Source: Toxonevra muliebris (Eukaryota; Arthropoda; Insecta; Diptera; Pallopteridae). From it: DNA of 64,000 nucleotides. Shown piece after piece: positions 55,976 through 64,000 of this stretch. Each line of letters starts with the position of its first letter. The stretch's first letter is position 1. The stretch spans positions 59,718,079 through 59,782,078 of the forward strand of contig OY829327.1 in NCBI GenBank assembly GCA_963691655.1. Direction: 5' to 3'. The position numbers and the translations under genes were made by a program. The notes beneath the pieces were generated by a model. That model was not told where the DNA came from. It worked only from the letters and a program-made list of their open reading frames with translations, and ran no database searches.

Positions 55976-56897
55976 TAGAGGTGGAAAACTATCGACAGAT
56001 TAGACTGTCGATAGTTTGCGATACTATCGATAGTATCGAACTTTCATAAGAATTATAATTTTGAGTTGTTTTTCGAAAATAAATCCTTTGCATACGAGTA
56101 ACTTGTGTGCCATTTTTACATAAATAACCTCAGTGGTTTTCCAACTATGAAGAGTTTTTATTGGTAATTAATACAGTAACTAGTATAAGAAAATTGAAAG
56201 TATAAACTCTATATGCCGAGCAGTTTACTATTAATGTGTTTTGCCATTTATAAGACGAGTTCGCTTTTCGTTTACCACAAGACCAGATTTACTAAAAATA
56301 CGATCTGATTCTACGGAAGTTGCTGGTAAGCAAAAGCGTTTCGTCATGCATTCCATAATGTGTTTGAAACCTTCTCCTGTAATCTGTGTAAATAAAAAGA
56401 TAATACAATTCGTCGCCTGAGAATTGATTTGGCGTATAGGTATACAAATACGTAAACACATACGTCAACCAAGATTCATAATATATAAGAAAACCCAAAT
56501 ACCTTCCACATAAGAAGTGGTTTTACGTGCAAAATTTGTGAATTTTAATATTTATGCAGATAAGAACTTACCTTTTCTTTTATTTCTTATTAAAAAATTT
56601 TCCATTCTATTCTTTAACTGCAAAAATCTACTAACAAAAATTAATTTGCTGAAAGTAGCGAAATTTAAAACAAAAAACCGCATTGTCAGTTGGTGTTAAG
56701 AAAACAAATTTTACTTTTCTACTTTACAGAAAGTGTTGCCAATAGTACATAATGTGTTTTAAATTTTATTTTTTAGTTTCTTAGCAGGAAATCGGAAAGT
56801 TCGATAGTATTCGATAGTTTCGGAAACTATCGATGGCCCACGATAGTCATGGAATATCGATACTATCGGGATCCCCATCGATAGTTTTTCAACTCTA
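55976..56897 (-). mobile_element. hAT element with CGATAG-rich ends and transposase remnant
   Basis: TCGCACCG at 55968-55975 and TCGCACTG at 56898-56905 form an 8-bp duplication with one change. The ends TAGAGGTGGAAAACTATCGA and, read inward, TAGAGTTGAAAAACTATCGA form the TIR. Many CTATCGATAG-type palindromes lie just inside both ends (55990-56040 and 56800-56890). A hAT transposase C-terminus lies between, so this is a deleted autonomous element rather than a MITE of unknown kind. Confidence 0.85.
56231..56461 (-). pseudogene. hAT transposase C-terminal dimerisation domain
   Basis: The minus strand reads ITGEGFKHIMECMTKRFCLP then ATSVESDRIFSKSGLVVNEK and RTRL before the stop. The L-x-I-P-A-T-S-x-x-S-E-R-x-F-S-x-x-G box and the K-R-x-R-L that follows are the hallmark of the hAT C-terminal domain, which also carries the last catalytic glutamate; here S-E-R is S-D-R. 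Only the last 50-75 codons remain. It lies inside matching hAT ends, giving a consistent element. Confidence 0.85.
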
Positions 56898-56905
56898 TCG
56901 CACTG

Positions 56906-57269
56906 CCGATGCTGTACTACCATTTTCTACTACTTTTTCCACTTCTTTTTCTTAAATTTTTTAATACTTTTGCTATTATTTTTTTCTAAAAACTAAAGAT
57001 ATTGTGTATCCGAAAGCATTACAATAATGTTAACAAACAAAAATATTAACTGCATTAAAAATTTAAATGCTTTTATTTACGAAAAATGCTTTACCATACC
57101 TATTTCGTACTACAATACTATTTTCTACTACTTATTTACTACTGCTTATTTTGTAATATTTTCCACATTTTCTATCACTCTTTTTTATTATTTTTCCAAA
57201 AACTATCTTTTAATATATTTTCTTAAAATTTTGCTACTCTTGTTTTCTGCTTACTAATATTTTTAAAAA
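56906..57269. other. Non-coding stretch
   Basis: T-rich DNA with no recognised feature; hydrophobic frames here reflect composition. Confidence 0.4.
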
Positions 57270-57424
57270 CGACCTCGATAGTCTAGTGGGTAGTGCACAA
57301 GACTTACATGTGGGAAGTTCGGGTTCGATTCCCGTTTTCATCTGGTGGTTCATTTTTCATAACTTTCCTTTATTCACTATCAATAAGAAGTGTATGAGAA
57401 TTATAAGATAGTGTACAAGTACAT
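57270..57424 (+). mobile_element. SINE, second copy, 3'-truncated
   Basis: CGACCTCGATAGTCTAGTGG, then GGGTTCGATTCCCG (perfect B-box) and TATTCACTATCAAT match the SINE at 22474 for about 155 bases with scattered changes. The 3' tail seen in that copy is missing and no target duplication was found. Confidence 0.8.
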
Positions 57425-58739
57425 CATTAAATACAAATCAAATATTATGTGGGAAAACTTTAAAACATTTTTAAACGAGTGTTATAAGATTAATTTTAGT
57501 TTAATTTCAGATGGGCCATTTTCTTTGAATTACGAAATACTCTACTATTTTTTATTTGCTGATTTTTTTTTTTTTGCTAATATTGTTATTGAACTAACGT
57601 TTGTTTTCGAAATGTAGACAAAATATGCTCTTAAAAATATAAGCTATTGTTCCAAAAGTTGTTTGGCTTTTCGCGATATTACGCGATAAATACGACAAAC
57701 TGAGTTTTTTGTGGGGGTTTCCAAACTTTCCGCCTGTAGTGTATATATATGCGATATGCAATAAAAATTTTCATTTGCAATGATGCAAGACCATTTTCAA
57801 CTCATCGTGAATAATAATATAATAATATAATATGTTTTTATATCTCCTTGCAAACCAAGAAACGGATATTACCGGCTGGACGTATGGAAAAGCGGAGGTA
57901 CCCACTTTGCTGGTATGAAACCGTCATGTCATGTTTCTGTATCTCCGAAACATGAACGCACCACCAATAATAAATACTTTTTTTATATTTTTGCCCTCTT
58001 TTTTGAATACAAATTTATTTCTATTTGAACTAAGTATATAAACTAAAATTATATAATTCTTGAATTAAAACAGTTTGTAAATGTATTTAATAAAAAAAAA
58101 AACTAAAAAAAAAAAGCACAACGTTTTTTAGAACTGGGAACAGCATCGTTCGCATGTCGTGGTACTTTTCTGTACTTTTTTCAGGAGCAGCAATTCTATT
58201 ACAATATTTGGTATACTAATTAGAATCAGCTACATCTATCACATATATAAATATCATTGTTACATTATTTTTATACAACTAAGTTATGAAACTTTTACCA
58301 TTTCAGTTATATGGGAGGTAGGCGTGGCAGTAATTCAAGCACACCCTTTTTTAAGTCGTAGTTAGTACTAACAATTCACAAAGATTCCCCAAGTTTCAGA
58401 TTATTGAAACGCATTAAGTGGCTTTCTCGTCCTATGGTGCAGTGTATTTAAAGATTATTTAGGTATTTCGGATTCTGAGTCGGGTCCTAAGGTATCTTTG
58501 ACAATAAACTAATTTTTTTCTAAGAAATATTGTCCTAAATTATCCCATTTGGTGTTTAAATACTTCTCTATCGATTTATTGTAGTCAACTCATTGAAAAA
58601 CCATTTCGTCACCCTTTTCTTTCTTTTCAAAAAGTATTTAAATTGAGAAAAGTTTTCAACTGTTGCAACAAGTCGTTTTACGCTAAATATTACAGTTGGA
58701 ATATTTTGGAATTATTGCATGCAAATGGATAAAATCTGC
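57425..58739. other. Non-coding stretch
   Basis: No gene is recognised. It includes a copy of the 7.92-kb dispersed repeat near 57775-57820 and a single GGGAGGTAGGCGTGGCAG unit at 58312. Confidence 0.45.
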
Positions 58740-59640
58740 TTAGCGTTTTAATAATTGGGCACGCGTGTGTGTTTTCTGATGATATCGAAGGCGCAAACTT
58801 CCCATATCCCCAGTATCATAAGCGGTCAGACAATATGGAAACTGCGCACCTACTGTGCTTATGTACGTACGTGTGTAAGTACGTAGGTGAGGTGTGTTTT
58901 GCGTGTCTGCATGTTGCACATTGTGCAGCAACTCCACAACAACAACAATAGCTCCCAGATCAGATTAGATGCATGCCGTTGCTACTATGCTCGCGACCAA
59001 TAGTCACCTAGCTGGCAGCCAAATGTCCAGTGCAATTTCAATTCGCGCCACAGGTAAGGAGCATTTTTGATCGTATTGAAGTTCGTCGTTATTTCGTCAT
59101 TATTACGGCCAACGTTATACAAGACTGAAAGCAGGCATTGAACATCTGCAACAGAACCAACTGCTGCAGATGTTACCTAGCGTTCATTGTATTCACATGC
59201 AGCAATTGCTTAATTTATCAGTCACCATTACTGCGTATTTTTAATTAAGGTTTCCTCCACTGCACATTCTTTCGCAGTGGTTGCCATGACTGGGCCATCA
59301 TTTTCATTTCTAGTTAAACTTCAGTTTTCCATTTTCATGCTTATGTGGAAGCACATGAGCGGCTATTGTGAAAATCTCCATGAGCGTTCATGCATTATTA
59401 CATCGCTGCAATTGATTTACTTAATTAATTAACATGGAATGGTGGAATGAAAGTGACATGCAGTAGCAATGCCTTGGGCAGACTTGACTTGATTTATGCC
59501 CTGCTCAATTCATAAACAAGACTTACAAGATCGTGAAGCAGACATGTCAGAATACCGACTGTAACGATAGTGTAATGTAACCCCTTGTAAAGTTGCGATC
59601 GCCAAAATTTCCTCTTTTTATTTTGTTAAACAATCAGAGC
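58740..59640. other. Less repetitive, balanced-composition stretch
   Basis: The sequence is clearly less A/T-rich and lacks transposon signatures. It contains CAACAACAACAATAG-type and GCAGCAATTGC-type motifs and ends at a possible start codon. It may be promoter or conserved non-coding DNA of a host gene. No exon is proven. Confidence 0.3.
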
Positions 59641-59911
59641 ATGGAAACGGTTGCTCTAATTCCAATTGATGAAGGTATGTATATACAAATACATATGTAG
59701 CTCTTTTACAGCAACTATGGCATCTATTGTTATTGAAAGTAGCTCTAATACATATAAATTTGCATATATGGAAAAGAAAGCATACGAAAAGATTTACCTG
59801 ACCTTTTCACGGTATGCGGTTGCATTACACATCGCGTACTGTTCGCGATCCAAGCAAAAACGTTGCCGCATTAAGCTAAAGTCGTATCATGGCAAAGGTC
59901 GAGCGCGTTAA
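59641..59911 (+). CDS. Hypothetical small two-exon gene, about 77 codons
   Basis: Exon 1 (59641-59674) reads METVALIPIDE and ends in phase 1 at GTATGT. Exon 2 (59712-59911) follows TCTTTTACAG and joins in phase, giving ATMASIVIESSSNTYKFAYM then a lysine/arginine-rich C-terminus (CSRSKQKRCRIKLKSYHGKG) and a stop. The implied intron is only 37 bases, shorter than the usual fly minimum of about 50. Either the model is wrong or translation begins inside exon 2 (ATG at 59717 or 59666). The basic tail suggests RNA or DNA binding, but no family is recognised. Confidence 0.3.
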
Positions 59912-60184
59912 GTAAATATTGGATCAAGGGTTGTAAGAATTACTTAAGAAGATTAATTGTCCGATTATTAGGCCACAAAGTTTGTTTGAATAACATTCAA
60001 ATCATTGTTTCAGATATTTACATTTTTACGAACAATTTTATTTTCTCAATTAAAAACAAACATCATGTTTTCTTGAGACTTCGACTACAATACACAATAT
60101 AGTACAGCGAAAAGGTTAAAACTTCATCAGTACCCTATATAGAAGATTAATTTGCATGCATATCTGCATACAATCACCGAAAGC
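59912..60184. other. Non-coding stretch
   Basis: No feature is recognised. Confidence 0.4.
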
Positions 60185-60188
60185 TTAA

Positions 60189-60819
60189 CCCTTATAGGCC
60201 CGTAGAAAAACCAGAGTAGCGCAAAACCAGACCCATATTCTTATTCTCTGACTTGTTATTTCTTGTTATAATTTTGAAAAAAAGAAGAATTTTTCGCGTC
60301 TAAAGGCTTTAACTTTCGTGGGTCATCAGCGACCCTGTAGCCCTCAATGAAATTTTGTACCGTCTTTTTACCCCTTTGACTAGGTCTTCCACAATCATGA
60401 CACCAAATTTCTTGCTTCTACATTGATTTCCTTGTCCTTTATTAAAGGTTTAAAAAAACATTGCTATGAAGCTGTAGACAACCACTGAATTTTTTTATTT
60501 TCATATTCTCTTATCTTTTATAAACATATCTGATAAAAAAATTTCTAATTAGTAATAATTTAAAGCATTATTTTTGAAAAAATAGTGCAAAAGATTTTAC
60601 TAAAAATTTTTGCACTTAAGATTTTCGCTGGACTTCAAAGACAGAACGTTAAAAAAAAATTACTTAAGCAAGAAATTTTAAATATTTGGCAACTAGCAAA
60701 CGTGAAGAATACCTAACAGAACCGAATACAAATAGCGTTAATAGTAATATCTGTTAAACATTTTATTTATGTCACATAAAAGTGAATGTTGCATATACGC
60801 AACATTGCGTATGAAAGAG
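60189..60819. mobile_element. TTAA-bounded element carrying repeat family copy 3
   Basis: TTAA at 60185 and 60820 enclose CCCTTATAGGCCCG and, read inward from the right, CTCTTTCATACGC. Inside, 60385-60640 repeats the CTTCCACAATCATGACACCA, TCATATTCTCTT and ATAGTGCAAAAGATTTTACT segments of 15680 and 33531. This supports a piggyBac-type family of roughly 0.6 kb. The TIR is weak beyond the first bases. Confidence 0.5.
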
Positions 60820-60888
60820 TTAAGTAAATTTTTATGGGATATTTTTTTAAAGATAGACAAAGTCTTTTACTATTGATTATACTGTTAA

Positions 60889-61277
60889 CCCTTTATTGAC
60901 CATAAGGAAACTAGAAGCGATGGAGCATAACCAAATCCGGATTCGCCTTCGCTGACCCCCATGTCATTGTAAAAAGGTTTTAAAAAGTTTCCATTGAGGA
61001 CTTTAGAGCCACCGGTGACCCATAGCCAAATTTAATTTCCAAAGAAATAATAATATAATAAATAAAAATAGGCGTATTTGGGCAAATATTGACAAAATTG
61101 TGGGCGATTGAAAACAGGTCAACAAATTTTTTGTTTTGTTTTATTTAGCTCACTCTGGTGCCGTCAATTATGCAAAAATTTCAAGGTTTTTTTTAATAGT
61201 TACTAGAACGCAATCAATTCTCTTTTCAATGAATGTAAATTGAAAAAACTAATTTTGGGTGGCTGGTAAGTAAAGGG
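60889..61277. mobile_element. PiggyBac-like MITE, 389 bp
   Basis: TTAA at 60885-60888 and 61278-61281 flank CCCTTTATTGACC and, read inward, CCCTTTACTTACC, a 13-base TIR with two differences. It contains no coding sequence. The internal text (GAGGACTTTAGAGCCACCGG, GTGACCCATAG) differs from the neighbouring TTAA element, so it is a separate family. Confidence 0.75.
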
Positions 61278-61754
61278 TTAAGGCGAACTTACACCTTCGA
61301 ATTCAGATAAAATCGCTCTATAAATATAAAATTTGCATATGCTTGCACAGCGAGTATTCAGAACAGATACAAGTACTAAGTAATACTGGTTTTACAATTT
61401 GAATTTACGTAATAGATATTTCATAATGCACATATATAACTGCATGCATACATATGTATGTATGTATGTATGTATGACTGTTTTAGGTTTAGGTTTAAAA
61501 GCTATTGTCATAGACTGGTAAAATGCCAACACAAACAACTTTTGATTGCTTAAGTGAATGGAATATTTTCCAAAGCGTGGTTGCAATGTGTTTTAATACT
61601 ATATCTTCCAATACTGCTTGTGTTCTTCTAGAGCAAACTTTAGGAAAACATCTATTTTGGTTTGCTTACAAGCACCACATTTTGAAATAGTTGCTGCGGC
61701 AGCAGCCCAAACAACCACTAAGAGCATACCGCTTTCAAACATAAATTTTGTCTT
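61278..61754. other. Non-coding stretch with short ATGT run
   Basis: TATGTATGTATGTATGTATG lies at about 61453-61473. No gene is recognised. Confidence 0.5.
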
Positions 61755-61759
61755 CCTTA

Positions 61760-63203
61760 CTATTGTCACCTTCAATATAGAATGGTTCCAGTAGCTTGGA
61801 AAAAGAGTGTAACCATTCCTATATTTAAAAAAGACGATGAAAAGGTTCCTAACAATTACAGAGGGATAACCCTCCTCAGCGCTATACTTAAATTGTTCAC
61901 TAAAATTTTAGCTCACAACAAGATCTCAGGCAAAAGAGATCAACTAAAAACGCAATATTTATGGTACGACAACTGCAGACAAAGCCATTGAATTTGAAAA
62001 ACCAAGATTTTTATATTTTGTCGACTTAAGGGGTTATTCTACCCGAGATGGTGCGAAATATCGTTGTTTTCAAATCGTTGTAAATGAAAAGCTTTTCAAT
62101 ATTTTTATTCAAGGTTTTTTGCAAGTTTTTCTACAGGTTTTGAACAATAATTTTCGTTTTTAATGTTAAAAATATCTTTATTTGACGCCTCGAACTTGAG
62201 CCTGCCGATAATATCTCCGGTTTAAATATTCTGAAACACAAAATGGAATCCATTTTGTAATCGTGAGACTTCCTGCTGTCGCCTCATTTAGGGAATAAGA
62301 AAAAAAAATTTTTTTCAATTTAAATCAGACGTTTGAAAAACAATGACGATTTTTTACCCTGTTTTTGTTTACTTTTTGCATTAAAAACATTAGTTAAACA
62401 AATGCTTTCGCCATAATCCTAGATAAGGGCATACCTATACATTTGCTAAGTAGCCTTGTAAAATTTCAAGTCAATTGGACAAGTGGTTTTTTTGTGAATC
62501 GTGTCCACCGTCCCGAAAAAAATGGTTTCGAGAAAAACGAGTTTAAAAATTTACAAACATGGTGCTTACAAATTATGTAACTTACGGTTAATCAGCGATT
62601 CCAAGACCATACATTGCCCCCTCTTCTTTCTCATAAAACTCGTTGCCTACATCAAAAATATTAAATAAAAAAAAAATTGATTTTTCGGACCATCTCGGAC
62701 CATCTATAACTAAAGCATTCTATACAGTTCTGTTATACGAATCACCATACTCCGAAAGTGACGAATCAACGATGACATCAAAGATGTTATAAAAGATCTC
62801 AATATAAACAATAAGACATCAATTAGAGTCAAAAACCAAACATCAATGGAATTTCCAGTTGCAGCGGGCATCTTACAAGGGGACAGTTTGAGCCCTACCC
62901 TTTTCAATGTTATAATGTATGAAATTATATCAGAAGTAAGAGGAGTAAGGCAAGGTTACAAATTAAGACATGAGATCAAGACTTTCTGTTATGCTGATGA
63001 TGCAGCTTTAATATTGGACAACAAAGATGACTTGCAGCGTATTTTGTATGCCTTGGAGAAATCAGCGGAGACGTACAATATGAAACTATTAGCATCAAAT
63101 TGGCAGTTTACGGTGAAAGCATTGGACAAGTGATGGAGCTTTATTACCTTGGAACCAACATAGTATCGCAAAAATACCTCAAAACTGAAGTCACTGAGGG
63201 TAG
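61760..63203 (+). pseudogene. RTE-type reverse transcriptase, split by an insertion
   Basis: The reading MVPVAWKKSVTIPIFKKDDE, NNYRGITLLSAILKLFTKIL and KPRFLYFVDL is the fingers/palm start of RTE-clade non-LTR enzymes. It resumes after the insertion at 62709 with TKAFYTV, then AAGILQGDSLSPTLFNVIMY, TFCYADDAALILDNKDDLQR and YYLGTNIVSQK. The YADD catalytic box is intact, but frameshifts occur before 61995 and after 62720, and F-D of the first catalytic motif is F-Y. The enzyme would have primed DNA synthesis at nicked target DNA. Neither the endonuclease upstream nor the 3' end is present. Confidence 0.85.
62030..62706. mobile_element. 677-bp insertion flanked by TAA, inside the RTE copy
   Basis: TAA at 62027-62029 and 62707-62709 flank it. 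Dropping the element and one TAA joins the reverse transcriptase motif D-L-T-K-A-F in frame. CCGAGATGGTGCGAAAT near the left and, read inward, CCGAGATGGTCCGAAAAAT near the right form a 16-base inverted repeat set slightly inside the ends. A 3-bp TWA duplication hints at PIF/Harbinger. No coding sequence is seen. Confidence 0.75.
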
Positions 63204-63640
63204 GGATGTGCAACTGGAAAGAAAAATCGATTTTCGACTTTTGAATTGAACTTAAAAATGCGATTAATCGACTTTTTAAGTTCATGAAAATCGTTTAATC
63301 GACTTTTTTCGAATTTTTGTTGCATGGAATAAAAAAAAACCGAAACAAGAGAATTTTGATATGAATTATTTATGTATGTGTATTTACTTACAATATATGA
63401 CCCGTTGCGTGCGAGTCAAAATCAGATTTTTAGAAAAAAATTGATTTTGTAGAAGAGCTGTTCAAAATAGGGTTCTTGTAAAATTTATTTTCCAGATTTA
63501 TAGGCAGCTTTATAGAACACTTTATTTATTTATTATTCGTCTTCGTATGTGAATTTTGTGCGAGTGAATGGGATAGCCCATGGTAGAAATATTTAGAAGT
63601 AGATGCAATTTTTCAAACAGCAGCCCTTTTTAATTTTTGA
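63204..63640. repeat. TCGATTAA-motif cluster, possible hAT end
   Basis: TAGGGATGTGCAACTGG at 63202 has the form of a hAT-type end. It is followed by repeated AATCGA/TCGATT and TTAATCGACTTTTT motifs to 63310, like sub-terminal binding sites. The opposite end was not found before the next MITE. Confidence 0.35.
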
Positions 63641-63647
63641 CAAGTAA

Positions 63648-63863
63648 GCGCCTGGTTATATTGGTGCTCGGTGATCGACGAACACAAAACATTTTCTCCC
63701 GTGCTCGGTCAAGGTGGTTACATTCAGCTCGTTGCAGAGTTGTTTTTTGTCAAAATATACTCGTTTGTTTAATACTATTTTGTATGTAATGATACTGTTT
63801 TGTAAAATAACTCATTACCATCCTGAATACTCGGCGTGCTCAGTGTACAATACACCGAGCATC
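63648..63863. mobile_element. Harbinger-like MITE (copy 2, partial)
   Basis: TAA precedes GCGCCTGGTTATATTGGTGC. The sequence then follows the inverted copy at 17627-17941 closely (TTTTGTGTTCG/CGAACACAAAA, GCTCGTTGCAGAGTTGTTTT, CTCGGCGTGCTCAGTG) up to CACCGAGCAT. The distal third with its terminal repeat is replaced by unrelated DNA. The two copies are in opposite orientations. Confidence 0.75.
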
Positions 63864-64000
63864 AGCGATGCCAACTCATTTTTTCTCTCTCCCCGATAAC
63901 CCTCGGGAAATTTTCGATCGAATTCCCTGCATTTGTATAATTTCATATTATAACAGCGCTACACACACTTTCCATATTAAAATTTTACAAAAACGAGGTC
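63864..64000. other. Unassigned end of window
   Basis: No feature is recognised. Confidence 0.4.

Noticed and set aside
56975..57620. Hydrophobic ORFs resembling membrane proteins
   Set aside because: They come from long T-rich tracts, which encode F, L and Y by composition.
1..64000. CRISPR arrays, operons, plasmid or phage features
   Set aside because: No regular spaced repeats, no ribosome binding sites and no prokaryotic genes; composition and repeats are those of an insect genome.

Overview
This window is eukaryotic nuclear DNA: strongly A/T-rich, with no operons or ribosome binding sites, and packed with decayed transposable elements of animal type. Dispersed ATGTA-type microsatellites, tRNA-derived SINEs, many short hAT, piggyBac, Harbinger and pogo-type non-autonomous elements, and CR1/R1/RTE-like non-LTR fragments point to a dipteran insect, most likely a tephritid-type fruit fly. 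That placement is inference from remembered repeat types, not from a search. No intact, recognisable host protein gene was found. The window reads as an intergenic region, a very large intron, or repeat-rich chromatin.

Layout. 0-9 kb is mostly unassigned A/T-rich DNA, with a promoter-like TATA site and short ORF (0.87-1.23 kb), a 1-kb terminal-inverted-repeat (TIR) element (2.15-3.16 kb), two SINE relics and a microsatellite block (5.6-6.3 kb). 8.4-17.9 kb holds a CR1-type tail, a short GC-tailed MITE, a pogo-type MITE bounded by TA, further TIR elements, a TTAA-bounded piggyBac-like element and a Harbinger-like MITE. 18.3-22.9 kb is one large TIR-bounded unit carrying two non-LTR retrotransposon tails, one with a stop at the tyrosine of its YADD motif, and a SINE with target duplications. 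22.9-27.1 kb has piggyBac transposase remnants on the minus strand.

27.7-33.1 kb is the densest part. A foldback hAT-type element (8-bp target duplication) precedes an R1-type retrotransposon fragment. That fragment is split by a CR1-type element (PHD finger plus endonuclease), which is split by a 1.86-kb hAT-type element, which is itself split by a TTAA-bounded MITE. 35.9-37.0 kb holds the best candidate for an undescribed protein: exons that join in phase across a GT-AG intron and a final segment broken by a 327-bp MITE whose TTA duplication restores the frame. 38-42 kb carries Tc1/mariner-superfamily transposase relics and a 2-kb palindromic element. 45 kb has a degenerate RNase H domain.

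50-57 kb contains at least four hAT-type insertions recognisable by 8-bp duplications. One is filled by a degenerate CAGACCAAAA-type array and another retains a hAT transposase C-terminus. 58.7-59.9 kb is a less repetitive stretch ending in a possible tiny two-exon gene. 60-61.3 kb has two TTAA-bounded elements, and 61.8-63.2 kb is an RTE-type reverse transcriptase split by an insertion flanked by TAA. A second copy of the 17.6-kb Harbinger-like MITE closes the window.

Almost everything with a readable function belongs to mobile elements, and nearly all are inactive (frameshifts, stops, lost catalytic residues). The target duplications give a readable insertion order. All protein assignments are by eye from motifs; no database search was run.
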